Source: Faecalimonas umbilicata | GTDB lineage: Bacteria > Bacillota > Clostridia > Lachnospirales > Lachnospiraceae | DNA: 43,379 nucleotides | Assembly: GCF_004346095.1 (NCBI RefSeq) | Contig: NZ_SLZV01000027.1 | Span: 1 to 43,379 of the forward strand | Reading direction: 5' to 3' | Part shown: piece by piece, positions 1 through 9,900 of the stretch | How the letters are laid out: each line of letters begins with the position of its first letter | Position numbering within the stretch: the first letter of the stretch is position 1 | Translations under genes and position numbers: made by a program | The notes under the pieces: model-generated | Seen by the model: only the letters and a program-made list of their open reading frames with translations | Told to the model about the DNA's origin: nothing | Databases searched by the model: none

Positions 1-95
1 CACTGTGTAAGACATTGAAATACCGCATGGTATTATCTCCAATGCAGTAGTGGTTGAAGCAAGAATCCCCCTGCTTTAGCTGTGGGGAGTGTCAA
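1..95 (+). mobile_element. right end of an IS200/IS605-family (TnpB-type) transposon
   Basis: The first ~95 bases carry two hairpins typical of the right end of IS200/IS605-type elements: AATACC-GCAT-GGTATT (about 19-34) and TCCCC/GGGGA around an inner GCT-TT-AGC (about 66-88), ending in GTGTCAA. Immediately afterwards the sequence becomes the conjugation ATPase gene read on the other strand, so the element has inserted into that gene. Its left end and any tnpA/tnpB genes lie outside the window. The family call rests on the hairpin pattern and the abrupt reading-frame break; the exact junction is uncertain by a few bases. Confidence 0.68.
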
Positions 96-111
96 AATTC
101 CTGCCACAGAG
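1..111 (+). ncRNA. probable TnpB guide RNA (omegaRNA/reRNA) 3' part
   Basis: In IS200/IS605 elements the RNA that guides TnpB overlaps the 3' end of tnpB and the right end, with the guide read from the ~16 bases just beyond the element. Here the two terminal hairpins would form the scaffold and about 96-111, inside the virB4 fragment, would be the guide. This is inferred from family knowledge; tnpB itself is not in view. Confidence 0.45.
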
Positions 112-554
112 TTTTCCAGTTCCATCCTTGTTTTTGCAACTGCGAAGATCCGAATTTCAATGGATTTTATAACTTCTCCAAGCGAATTGATTTCATCATA
201 GAGTTTTTTCATCTCTTCTTCTCGGACAGCCGCATCATAGAAATCCTTATATTCTTTTGCAAATCGTTTCCTAGAATCCTGTTCCTGGATAGATTTATTC
301 AGATTTTTCTTTACGACTGTCTGATCTTTTGTTAAAATACTAATAGTTGTAATGGTATTTGGCTGGTTACATGCTTTCGTCAGCCAGTAATCATTTAATC
401 CGGCTGGAAAATCCCATATATGGATACACGCCTCATACCCGGTTCCTGTCCGGGTATAAGTTTCATGGTGGGAAATCCTCCCTACCGGAGAGATCTTTTT
501 CAGGAGTTCCTGATCCTGTATAATCTCTCTGGTCTTTTTTGTCTTTTTTCTCAT
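33..554 (-). pseudogene. VirB4/TraE-like conjugation ATPase, N-terminal fragment interrupted by transposon
   Basis: The open frame gives 173 residues, but only about the first 154 are native; the last ~20 are translated from the transposon end and reach a stop at 33. The native part has the pattern of the N-terminal domain of VirB4/TraE-like ATPases of Firmicutes elements (TGTGYEACIHIWDFP, LNDYWLTKACN, INSLGEVIKSIEIRIFAVAK). VirB4 powers pilus and channel assembly at the inner face of the membrane. The Walker A and B motifs lie further on and are separated from this fragment, so conjugation should be blocked unless the element excises. Start ATG at 554 has GGGGA upstream. Confidence 0.75.
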
Positions 555-571
555 TTGTTTTCCCCATTTTC

Positions 572-1108
572 TTAAAAAATCTTAGAGTTTTTATTTGCTA
601 GTTTGAATAAAATCTGTAGTTTTTTCTCTTCTGGTATTTCTTTTACTAATCCCATTTTTGCCTGTCTGATTTTTGCAAGTCCAAGTGTACTGTTTATAAG
701 ATGTTCCATTTCCGCCAGTTCTGCTTTCGATTCCGCAAAAAGAAATAAATAAAATTCTTTCCGGTTTGTATGTTTTTCTCGAAAAATCAATTCTTCGATA
801 TTCCGGTTTAACATATCTATAAAGAGCGGATTCTGATTCTGTCGTAACCGTTCTTTCCAATACTCCTGTTGTTTTGATGTGTTACATGGAAACATCATAG
901 AAACAATCTCCATATCCCTCCAATACGTTTTATAAAATTTTGCCCACTGAAAACAGTCCATCTCAATTTCATCTGCATCTGAATTGATCAGATCTTTTGA
1001 AATAATCTGATACATCTGAAGATAATCGCCATCTGCAAGTTGAAAACTACTTGTTTCTCTGTCATAGCCGGAGATGGGAAACTCTTTATTCCACTCCACT
1101 TTCTTCAT
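572..1108 (-). CDS. conjugation protein resembling the VirB4 N-terminal domain
   Basis: A 178-residue protein between the PrgI-like gene and virB4. The start is placed at ATG 1108, preceded by GGAGGG eight bases upstream; a longer frame to 1246 would run deep into the upstream gene and has no ribosome binding site. It overlaps the PrgI-like gene by 23 bases, suggesting translational coupling. The protein has no signal peptide or membrane segment. Stretches such as DGDYLQMYQIISKDL, FAKFYKTYW and EEKKLQILFKLANK recall the N-terminal non-catalytic part of VirB4/TraC-type ATPases, which suggests this domain is carried as a separate subunit here. The assignment is by pattern and position only. Confidence 0.55.
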   Translation of the reverse strand: MKKVEWNKEFPISGYDRETSSFQLADGDYLQMYQIISKDLINSDADEIEMDCFQWAKFYKTYWRDMEIVSMMFPCNTSKQQEYWKERLRQNQNPLFIDMLNRNIEELIFREKHTNRKEFYLFLFAESKAELAEMEHLINSTLGLAKIRQAKMGLVKEIPEEKKLQILFKLANKNSKIF

Positions 1109-1436
1109 TTTCTTTTCCCTCCATATTTTTTTGTAGTTGCCCATATCCATGCACTGTCCGTATTTCTGCATAACTATATATGTTTTTCGGTCGCATAAAA
1201 TATAAAACAATACTTTGGTAATTACGCCGTTTTGGATTTCTGCCACAGGGGAGGACTAAAATCACTCCCATCACAACAGAATAAACCCAAAAGAAAAATG
1301 TCAGGGAAGTGTGTACCTGTTTTTGCAGGATCATCGTCATGACAACCCATGCTGTCAGAAACACCATATCTTGAAAATATAAAAACCATACTACCTGCGT
1401 TTCACTTTCTATCTCTTTTGTGACCATATAGCGCAT
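1086..1436 (-). CDS. PrgI-family membrane protein of the conjugation system
   Basis: About 116 residues if begun at ATG 1436, which sits nine bases from an AGGAGG; ATG 1442 and 1460 are in frame but too close to, or upstream of, that site. Two membrane segments (roughly VVWFLYFQDMVFLTAWVV and LTFFFWVYSVVMGVILVL) are followed by a cytoplasmic tail with NPKRRNYQSIVLYFMRPKN, the kind of tail found in PrgI proteins. PrgI is the VirB3-like partner of VirB4 in Gram-positive type IV secretion. It lies between the VirB6-like gene and the VirB4-like genes, the usual place. Confidence 0.75.
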   Translation of the reverse strand: MRYMVTKEIESETQVVWFLYFQDMVFLTAWVVMTMILQKQVHTSLTFFFWVYSVVMGVILVLPCGRNPKRRNYQSIVLYFMRPKNIYSYAEIRTVHGYGQLQKNMEGKENEESGVE

Positions 1437-1463
1437 AATCATATCCCTCCTTTCGTCCAATAT

Positions 1464-3404
1464 TTATTTTTTATTTTTCGGATGCAGGTCTTTCTCACTC
1501 CAATTTCCTGTATGGATTCCCTGATGGCCTGGATATTTCTGCTGTCTGTATGGTGCTCTCTCCTGAACTCTTCCCATCTCTGTTGTTCTTTCTTTTTTCT
1601 GATCTTCCATTTGGCTTCGAAGTAAAGCTGAGTGTCCCTGATTTCCCTGCAGAACATTTTTATCCAAAGTTCCTCTTAGACGGTCAGTAGAAATATCTCC
1701 CTGAACTTTTTGTTCCCAACGATCAAACATATTTTTCCCATTTTCATCCCAGCCCCTATTCTCATATCTTCCTATTCCATCTGTCTGCTGTTCCATTCTA
1801 TCCAGCTCCTGATTCATTGCATCCTGTTGTCCCTCTAACACATTCTCTGCACCTATATCTGCTCTGTTGCCTTCCAAAGTCTCTGCTGTTTGGAAAGGTA
1901 ATGTTTGTTGCATCTCTGCACCTTTTTCCATACCTTCCATCTTCATTTCTGCATGATCTTCTCCCATTTCTGATACAGTGCTTTCTTCCTGCAAGGTTGT
2001 CTGCTGTTCCATATTATCCTGTGATTCACTTGTATGATTCTGATAGCTTTCCATTTCATTTTCAGAAGGCATTTGCTGCTCGCTTCCATCTTTTTCTCCT
2101 TGCGACAACATCTGATCCATATCGTTCATTCCGTATTCTGATATCCCATTTCCAGCACCATAAATATTTCCAGATCCGGCATGTTCTTTCATCGCTTTCG
2201 TCTGTTCTTTCATCATTTGAAATTGTTTCATTTGCATAGCTGTGTTCATTCCGCTTCGCACCATGTTTGCTCCTCCACGTGCCATATGGTAAGCTGCCAA
2301 CATCTTCCCCATGCCTCCGGAGATTCCCGCATCCACTCCAGTAATTTTTTCCATGACATCTGCTCCATCGATGACACACCATGCAACAAACAGTAAAATC
2401 ACAGCTCTTAAAATGGCATTGATACTGGTCTGTGCATTTAGATAGGAAGTAAACATAAAATAAGATTTCAAGGTAATCGCAGTAAAGCACAACGCATAAT
2501 AGCCATCCCGGATACATTCCAGCACCCGGACTGTTTTTTTGCTACTTGACATATCAATCGACTTTAGTGTAACAAGGATTCGGCTGATAAACAGTTCATA
2601 GATAATCCTCGTATTTTTATATGACAGTCCAATCAACACCAGCAGAAGTGCGATTGCACTCAGATAATATGTTCCAAACCGGAAATGGTACCGGTAATAA
2701 AAGTCATTTCCATAGTCTGTCCATGCTACACCATTGCTAACCTCTTCCAGTTCACACTGCCCGGAACGGAAATCTAGTTTTTTCTTCAGGATCTTTTTCG
2801 CATCCTTGCTCAGACCTTTTTTGTCATAGGGAAGTGTTTCCCCTAGGTCGATAAAATCCATTTCTTTTTCCGTCAATGCTGCATACTGTGGGGGATTCTT
2901 GTCTGACTTCATGTTCTGCAGTCCGCCCAATTCTTTGTCGATATAAATTAAATCATACAAATACGTCCTTACCAGCTCTGTTCCGTTCGTCTGACCATTG
3001 CCAGATAATATGGCATCCTTAAATGTGATTGTCCACATATTAACCTGTGAAAATAAATAGGTGGACGAGGTAGTAACCACTGCAAAAACTAACATACTAG
3101 TCAAAAGATGATTCTGCTTTTGCTTTCCGAGAATAATCATAAAGGCAAGTAATACGATAGAACCAAATAAGAATGCCTCCATGAGCGGTTTGAAATCTTC
3201 CAAAAAGGTTTCTAATCCCGTCCACTTGGTAATGTCTACCAGACCAAATGTTGTATCATATAAGGTCTGACAAATATCTATTGCCGTGGTAAACAGTTTT
3301 ACTAGCATCCATCCGATTGACCGTAGAATCCCAGCGACCATACTATTGGATGTGAAAAATTCCGAGTTATCCTGCAGAAACTCGATAATCTGTGTATCGG
3401 TCAT
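1464..3404 (-). CDS. VirB6/TrbL-like polytopic channel protein with Gln/Met/Glu-rich tail
   Basis: A 646-residue protein following VirD4 with a 38-base overlap; GGAAGGAGG precedes ATG 3404. The first ~360 residues hold several hydrophobic segments (about 22-48, 74-94, 100-120, 245-262, then two more near 300-350), as in VirB6/TrbL-type components that form the conduit through the membrane. From about residue 400 the character changes to a low-complexity tail rich in Gln, Met, Glu and Gly, probably disordered, ending in a basic stretch. The tail is long for a VirB6-like protein. Function is taken from topology and from position between the coupling protein and the PrgI-like gene. Confidence 0.75.
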   Translation of the reverse strand: MTDTQIIEFLQDNSEFFTSNSMVAGILRSIGWMLVKLFTTAIDICQTLYDTTFGLVDITKWTGLETFLEDFKPLMEAFLFGSIVLLAFMIILGKQKQNHLLTSMLVFAVVTTSSTYLFSQVNMWTITFKDAILSGNGQTNGTELVRTYLYDLIYIDKELGGLQNMKSDKNPPQYAALTEKEMDFIDLGETLPYDKKGLSKDAKKILKKKLDFRSGQCELEEVSNGVAWTDYGNDFYYRYHFRFGTYYLSAIALLLVLIGLSYKNTRIIYELFISRILVTLKSIDMSSSKKTVRVLECIRDGYYALCFTAITLKSYFMFTSYLNAQTSINAILRAVILLFVAWCVIDGADVMEKITGVDAGISGGMGKMLAAYHMARGGANMVRSGMNTAMQMKQFQMMKEQTKAMKEHAGSGNIYGAGNGISEYGMNDMDQMLSQGEKDGSEQQMPSENEMESYQNHTSESQDNMEQQTTLQEESTVSEMGEDHAEMKMEGMEKGAEMQQTLPFQTAETLEGNRADIGAENVLEGQQDAMNQELDRMEQQTDGIGRYENRGWDENGKNMFDRWEQKVQGDISTDRLRGTLDKNVLQGNQGHSALLRSQMEDQKKERTTEMGRVQERAPYRQQKYPGHQGIHTGNWSEKDLHPKNKK

Positions 3405-5679
3405 TTTCTCCTCCTTCCCTTTTCTGAATCAGTTCGATGCAAACTTCTTTTTCTACTGTTTCCAGTTCCTCAATCCTATTAATTGCATCCACTAATTCTG
3501 GAACTGTCATCGACTCAGAGAAATGATACCTCTGTGCTGCGTTTTTCCCTAGCTGTCGTTCCAAAATCTGTATCAGTTCCTCATACGCTCTATGTCCCAG
3601 AATCCTCCATGATTCCTTTTTTCGATCAAAAAGTTTCCAGCTTTTTTGCAGATCCCAGATCCGCTCTTCCGGGTGTATGTGTTCCCTGCTTTCGGTACAT
3701 ATAGTAAGAAAATCTACTTCATTTGGGTGTGGATACTTTTCTTTCGGCATATATTCATAGGCATACCAGAGTTCTCTTCCTTCTTCGATAGAATTAAAGA
3801 TTGGTCTTGGTTTTACTTTATTGCCATGCAGATCACGGCGTTTTGATCGGCGGAAGATCACCACTTCTCCTTCCCTAAGTTCCATCAATTTATTTTTGTC
3901 TAGCAATGGCTCCTGCCCGATGGATTCCGTATAATACTTCTGCAGGGAAAGTTTAGCTCCTGCCCGCTGTACATCGACCACAGAACGGTTTCCTAACATA
4001 CCGGAAAAGCTCTCTGCAGTATCTTGGGAATTGGTCTGCAAGTAAAAGTGATTTGCACAGTTTCCACGGATCGTCTGTGCAATTTCCTTTCCATACTGCT
4101 CCTCAAGCTGCTCATAATTCTGAAGATAAATATCAAAACTGATATTCTGGCCAAGTCCCATTGTCGTCATGACTTTCATAAGTTCAATAGACGGCATATT
4201 TCCTGCCTCATCCAGGATCACTTTGACCTGCCTGTCACATTTTCCTTTCCCATCATCACATCTTTTTCCCAACACATAATACATCTGCCGGATGAAAATA
4301 GTTGGCAGTTTATAAAGCGATGCATCATAAGACGGAGTGGACAGAAACACCGCAATCGGCTTTTCGCCAAAACCAATCTCTGTAAAATCAAGGGTGCTTT
4401 CTGCTGTCATTTTAGCCACGTTATTTAATGTGAAAATATCAATTTCCCGAAGCATTTCTGAAAAAACACCCGATTTTGTTTTTCCCGGTGCTACTTGTAC
4501 ACCTAGATACTTTAAGCGTGCACGGTCTGTCGCTGGACGAGATTCAAAGTAAACATCTAATAACGTCCTATTTCCATTCTTATCCACCGGAGTGGTCACC
4601 ATTTGTCCAAAGTTGATCACCATACTGTACAGATTGATCGTCTTTTCATTGTCATCCCGGTTTCGGAATGGATGTGCATTCTGCTCTTCCTGTGGTAAGT
4701 TGCACCATTTTCGATAACGCTCTGCATTTTCTATTTGATCGGCAAGAATCGCATCTTCCATACTAGCAAGGATCATCGCCGCAAACAGGGCTGCAGCGGC
4801 ACTTACAAAGTAGACCATATCCCCTTTTGCTTTTTCCACATCAAAGTAAGAGTATGCGAGAGAATTGACCACCTGTTCTGCCGTATCATAATCTCGCTGT
4901 TTATAAAATTTTAATGCCACTGATACCGGGTTAAATCCCATCGACAACTTGGGATTAGATGCATTTAAAAGATGTACTTCATACTCTCTTTGTTCCAAAA
5001 TCTTGGCAAACACTTTGTAAAGCTCCAGCTTTGGATCATTGATGATCAGACTTGGCTGTTTTTCTGCTCTGGAATAAATTTCCAGGGAAGTTTTTACAAA
5101 CACCTCACCTTTTCCAGAACGGGTAATTCCAAGGATCAAGTTACTCACAACGCTGTCATCAATATAAAAGTTCTGTCCATGCCTTGCGATCAAAATGCCT
5201 GGGTTCCCCGGATATCCCGTTTCTAACGGCTCTATCGCTTTATACTGTTCTTTAATTTCTTCTGTCGTGGTAAAACGTGCTGTTCCCTTCTGTCCCAGAT
5301 TAAAATGTTCTTCTGACCATGACACTTTCACTTTGTAAAGGAAAATCCCATCTACAAGAAGCATAACAATCAACAAGATAGGAATATACACCAGCCTTGG
5401 CAACAGATAAACCAAAGAAAACAACGGTTTCTCTCTCAGCAAAATCAGCGGAAGATTCCAGACCAGATGTAATACATATGCCCCTCCAAAAAAGATCAAA
5501 AGATTCATAACAAGTAGGAGCTTCTTTAGAACCCTGTCACTGGACAAGATCCTTTCTGTACTCATTGTCTTTTTCTGGTACTCTGCGAATGTTTCCGGCT
5601 GTTTCAGATCCACATCTTTTTCTTCTTTTTTACCAGGTGTCCATTTGGACACCCAGTTATTTTCTATAATGTTCTTCAT
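3367..5679 (-). CDS. VirD4/TraG-type conjugative coupling ATPase
   Basis: A 770-residue coupling protein that brings the relaxase-DNA complex to the secretion channel. Two membrane segments near residues 55-75 and 92-116 precede the ATPase domain. Walker A is GITRSGKGE (184-192) and Walker B is VKVILDEAGNMP (about 486-496), both with the usual TraG/VirD4 context (LILGITRSGKGE). Length is normal for Firmicutes TraG. The ribosome binding site is weak (AGAAGAT), unlike its neighbours. It follows the Maff2-like gene by 28 bases and overlaps the VirB6-like start. The gene appears intact. Confidence 0.93.
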   Translation of the reverse strand: MKNIIENNWVSKWTPGKKEEKDVDLKQPETFAEYQKKTMSTERILSSDRVLKKLLLVMNLLIFFGGAYVLHLVWNLPLILLREKPLFSLVYLLPRLVYIPILLIVMLLVDGIFLYKVKVSWSEEHFNLGQKGTARFTTTEEIKEQYKAIEPLETGYPGNPGILIARHGQNFYIDDSVVSNLILGITRSGKGEVFVKTSLEIYSRAEKQPSLIINDPKLELYKVFAKILEQREYEVHLLNASNPKLSMGFNPVSVALKFYKQRDYDTAEQVVNSLAYSYFDVEKAKGDMVYFVSAAAALFAAMILASMEDAILADQIENAERYRKWCNLPQEEQNAHPFRNRDDNEKTINLYSMVINFGQMVTTPVDKNGNRTLLDVYFESRPATDRARLKYLGVQVAPGKTKSGVFSEMLREIDIFTLNNVAKMTAESTLDFTEIGFGEKPIAVFLSTPSYDASLYKLPTIFIRQMYYVLGKRCDDGKGKCDRQVKVILDEAGNMPSIELMKVMTTMGLGQNISFDIYLQNYEQLEEQYGKEIAQTIRGNCANHFYLQTNSQDTAESFSGMLGNRSVVDVQRAGAKLSLQKYYTESIGQEPLLDKNKLMELREGEVVIFRRSKRRDLHGNKVKPRPIFNSIEEGRELWYAYEYMPKEKYPHPNEVDFLTICTESREHIHPEERIWDLQKSWKLFDRKKESWRILGHRAYEELIQILERQLGKNAAQRYHFSESMTVPELVDAINRIEELETVEKEVCIELIQKREGGENDRYTDYRVSAG

Positions 5680-5707
5680 GATCTTCTATCTTCTTTTACA
5701 ACTACTT

Positions 5708-5938
5708 TTAAAACTTGAAAGCAGCCGCAAAATCCTTCGCCCACTGGGTTGCCGTATATAAAAGAGCTCCCCCGATGATAATTTCAAAAATGTGCCCTTT
5801 TGCCCATTCTTTCATTCGTTGTGTTCCTAAAATCAATGCAAAGGCAACCATAATCAGTGCGATACCAATCACCGTCACACCAAGCGGCATGATATTATTA
5901 TTTATAAAATCTGTAATATATGTTTTTAGTAATGTCAT
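5708..5938 (-). CDS. Maff2-family small membrane protein
   Basis: A 76-residue hydrophobic protein with two membrane segments (about residues 17-36 and 50-65) separated by the basic loop QRMKEWAKGH. Size, topology and place directly before the VirD4 gene match the Maff2 family, which is common in Clostridia conjugative elements and is thought to be a VirB2-like or channel component. AAAGGAGG lies just upstream of ATG 5938, and the preceding gene ends two bases before it. Confidence 0.8.
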   Translation of the reverse strand: MTLLKTYITDFINNNIMPLGVTVIGIALIMVAFALILGTQRMKEWAKGHIFEIIIGGALLYTATQWAKDFAAAFKF

Positions 5939-5939
5939 A

Positions 5940-6959
5940 TTATTCCTCCTTTCGTTTCTTGGCCAAAATTCTAAGTGTGATTACAACTGCCAAAATTACA
6001 AGCAGTAACCCAATTCCAGTCGCAATCATAATTTCCGGCATACGGCTTTTTCCCTGTATTTTTTCATAAGTTCCTTTTGCTTCCATCTGATACAGAATTT
6101 TCCCATCTGGATCTGGCGCCTCATAAATCCCATGATACATCGTTTTCTTAACCGCCTCTTTGCGATACGTTCCTTTATAGTCTGCACGGTAAGTTTTTGT
6201 CAACTGTTCCACAGTGGCAGTTGCTTCTCGGTATAAAATTCCGTCCTTTTCATAAGGTTCTCCAGCCCAGTGTATTTCTGTGATCCGGCTTCCTTCTGAA
6301 GCACCTGCCTGTGCAAGCAGTTCTGCTTCACACCCTGCAATCGGTGGCTGTTCCTCATTCTTTGGAATTAGGTGTCCCTGATATTCATAATAGGCAGCGT
6401 CATAGTCTTCATAAGTCACAGTCATCTGTGTCTGATTCACTGCAGTCCCCGTTTCTGTCAGTCCGGTCAATTCAGCTACAACTTCCATTTTTTCTCCGGT
6501 TTCCGAATCCGTAACCGTCACATTTTTTATCTTCGGAACCATCTCTGCCGTCACTGCTGATGGATAATCTTCAAAAGCGGTGACCGTTTCTACCTGTGCC
6601 GGACTGATGATTTCTTCTTTCGTTTCTGTCCGTACCAGTTCATATTTCACACCGTTTTCTTCTACTGTTTTTTTCAGTTCTTTTTCGCTGTCGATCACTT
6701 TTTCTTTTTTATCGAGGCATTCTTTTCCAATCACTTGATACTCAGTGCGAATTAATCGATATTTGTGACCTTTTTCTATGATTTCTTCTGCGAAATCATT
6801 TCGTTCCTCTTTCGCAGACTCTGAAACATAAGTCTGTGTTTTTATCAGAGTCCCCTCCGCAGCCAAAACTGGCTGCGGAAAGAAAAGTGTCCATAAAAAA
6901 GAAAAAAGGGCTGTTTTCTGAATCACTTTTTCCCATCTATTTTCCAATCTCTTCTCCAT
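5940..6959 (-). CDS. secreted, membrane-anchored conjugation-module protein
   Basis: A 339-residue protein with an N-terminal signal segment (about residues 15-34, cleavage likely after VLA) and a C-terminal membrane helix (about 306-330, IMIATGIGLLLVILAVVI) followed by a basic tail, so the body should face outside. The body is rich in Glu and Thr and repeats short KYxLxRTE-like strands (HKYRLIRTEY, VKYELVRTET). It overlaps the end of the surface-protein gene by 23 bases, and proteins of this plan commonly follow the Cna-B protein in related elements. The site before ATG 6959 is poor; TTG at residue 5, preceded by GGAG, is a possible alternative start. Function unknown. Confidence 0.6.
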   Translation of the reverse strand: MEKRLENRWEKVIQKTALFSFLWTLFFPQPVLAAEGTLIKTQTYVSESAKEERNDFAEEIIEKGHKYRLIRTEYQVIGKECLDKKEKVIDSEKELKKTVEENGVKYELVRTETKEEIISPAQVETVTAFEDYPSAVTAEMVPKIKNVTVTDSETGEKMEVVAELTGLTETGTAVNQTQMTVTYEDYDAAYYEYQGHLIPKNEEQPPIAGCEAELLAQAGASEGSRITEIHWAGEPYEKDGILYREATATVEQLTKTYRADYKGTYRKEAVKKTMYHGIYEAPDPDGKILYQMEAKGTYEKIQGKSRMPEIMIATGIGLLLVILAVVITLRILAKKRKEE

Positions 6960-9900
6960 TTTTCTTTTCTCGATTACCTTTCCTTATATTTTTTCTGAAA
7001 ACGAACACAACAACAATCGTAATACTTGCAACAGTTAGCAGAAGCACTGTAAGCAGTATTGATGTCTGATCTCCTGTTTTTACTCCACCGCTTGGTCTCT
7101 TTCCCGGCATACTCGGTTTTAGAGTTCCCAGCTTATATTTCACGGTCTGTCCTTTGTCATTCAAATCTGTATGAGTCGCTACTTCTGTTTCCTGCACATA
7201 TAAATGTTCAAAAACAACGACCTCCTGATTTTTTAAGGCAGATGAGTCAAAGGTAAAGGAAACTTCCACACTGCCATCCGGTTTTTCTGGACGGAATTTT
7301 TTCTCTGCAAGAATCTCTTTTCCATTTACAAGAAGCGGTTTCCCGGTCTGCTTAGACATCAGTACACCTTTCACGGTATACTCCTGTCCCACAATCAGGT
7401 TTTTGTAGGATACGGTGTCAATAATCGTGGATTTCTTTTGTACGATTCCTTCCTGCTTTCCACTGTCTTGATCCGTTGCTTTGGTTCCAATTTCATGTTT
7501 TGGAAATGTAACCGTCTGTCCTTCATCGTTCAAATCCGTGTGAACTGCTATTTCTATTCCCTGCACATACAAATGTTCATAAACCACAACACTCTCACCA
7601 GATAAAGAAGAAGCATCAAACGTAAATGCAATTTCCTCATTTCCATCCGGTTTTTCTGGACGGAATTTTTTCTCTACACGAATCTCTTTTCCATTTACAA
7701 GAAGCGGTTTCCCGGTCTGCTTAGACATCAATACACCTTTAACTGTATACTCCTGTCCCACAATCAAGTTCTGATAAGAAACTTTGTCCAAAATTGTGGC
7801 TTCTTTCTTCGGTACGGCTTCCTGCGTTCCGGTATCCTGATCCGTTGCTTTGGTTCCAATTTCATGTTTTGGAAATGTAACCGTCTGTTTTTTATCATTC
7901 AGATCTGTGTGTACGGAAATCTCTTTCTCGCCCAAGAACAGCCGTTCATAAACAACGATTGTTTTTCCTGCACATGCGGACGCATCAAAATGAATTTCCA
8001 TGGAAACTTCCATGCTGTCTTTTTCTGCCGTAAATGTTTTCTCTAATGTTATCTCTTTTCCAGAAATCTGCAGTGGAAGCTGTGTTTCTGCATCCATCAG
8101 AACGCCTTTTAAAAGATACGTTTCCCCTTTCTGCAGGTTCTTCACACATACTTTGTCTTGAATAACTGCTTCTTTTTTTGGCAGTCCCTGTTGAGTATTC
8201 GTATCTACAGAAATCGCATTTGTTTCTGTAATCTCTGTCTTCGCATTCTCCACTGTAAGTGTAATGCTGTCTTTTCCTTCAATCTTTCCGTCCGGATCCA
8301 CCTTTACTTCAAAAATCTGGTCGTCAATCGCATAGCCGTCAATTCCTTCCATTTCCTGGATACAGTAGGTCATATCCGGCTTCAGTCCTTCGATGACTGC
8401 CTGACCATTTTTATTAGTTTTTACAGTTTCTTTTGCCGCGATCCCATCATCCAGTCCGTCTGTCATCTGCTTGTTCCAGAATGCAAACTGTACCCCGCTG
8501 AGTTTTTCATCAGAATCCTTTACTGTTTTTTCAATCACAACTTTTGTAAGAACGTTGGTAATGTCCAGTGTCTCGTATACCAGTTCCGTTGATTCATCTT
8601 TATATTTCAGTTCTACGTCCCACGTCTTGTCCGTCAGTACATAACCCTCCGGCTGGCATACCTCTTTGACCTGGTAGCTTCCAAGATATAATTTTTTGGA
8701 TGTTGCAGTTCCATCCTTTTCAGTTGTAATGGTATCTACCACTTCTCCTTTTTTTACCCGGATGGTTCCGTCTGGTGTCACGATATCCTTCTTTGCTTTA
8801 ATTTCAAAGGAAGCGCCTTCAAGCACCTCTCCATTTGTTTCATCACTCTTTCGGATACGAATCTGTCCTTTTGCCGGCAGATCTTTTACTTGTACTAAAA
8901 TAGGCTCTGCCCAGTCATGTCCTTCCTTGATCTCAAAGCGGATTTCTTGTCCATTTAACAGGTATCCCTCTGGTGCATGGATTTCTTTAAAATAATATGT
9001 TCCTGCCGGAAGTTTTTCTGGAAGTGTAAAGGTTCCACTCTCGTCTGTTTTAAATGTTTTATGTACCTCTTCTGTCGGATAATGTGTTGTCATTTCAATT
9101 GGTTTTTTATTTTTATCGAGAAGCTGGAACTCGGCATTTGCCAAAGGAATAATCTTTCCGGTTTCTGCATCCAGTTTGGCCAACCGCACTGGACTGACAA
9201 TCAGCTTGTCCTCCAGAATGTAATACAAGGTTTCCCCTTCATTTTGGATTGTGACTTGAAAATCTTTTACCGGCTTTGTCCCCTCTGGAGGATTCTTTTC
9301 ATGTACGATGTAAGTATCATACGCAAGGTTTCCTCTTTTGCTGACATTTAACTGTGTTGTGGAAGCATAACCATGTTTGTCTGTTACAATCTCAACAGTC
9401 TTTTTTGTTGTTTTAGAAGTAATTTCAAAGATAATTCCTTCCAGTGGTGTCTTTTGGTCTTCGTCTTCATCAGAAGATTCCTTAAATTTCACCAACTGCA
9501 GGTCTCCACGGATCACATCATTTTTAATAGCGGTGTCTGTGGTATTCAACTTTACAATCTTTCCGTGTTCCTGAATGGAAAAAGTACGCTTGATTTCTCC
9601 GGTTGGATTATATCCCTCTGGCGCTTTTACCTCTTTTGCCTGGTATTTTCCATATGGAAGTAAATCCTTTGTCGTAGAAACTTTTCCGGACTTGTCTGTC
9701 GTAAGTGTTTTTACAACCTCACCTTTTTTATAAAGTTTTCCTTCTACTTTTACCGGGTGATCATTCAGGCTACTGATCTCAAAAACTGCACCCTCCAGTG
9801 TTGCTCCGCCCTGTGCCTCTTTCTTGTTCAGTTCATTGTCCCACTTTTCAATCTCCACACCACCACGAATTACCTCATTTTTAATGGCAGTATCCGCAGT

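Noticed and set aside
2062-2517. Second open frame of 151 codons on the minus strand inside the VirB6-like gene
   Set aside because: It lies fully within a real gene, its product is Cys/Arg/Trp-rich without family resemblance, and no ribosome binding site was found.
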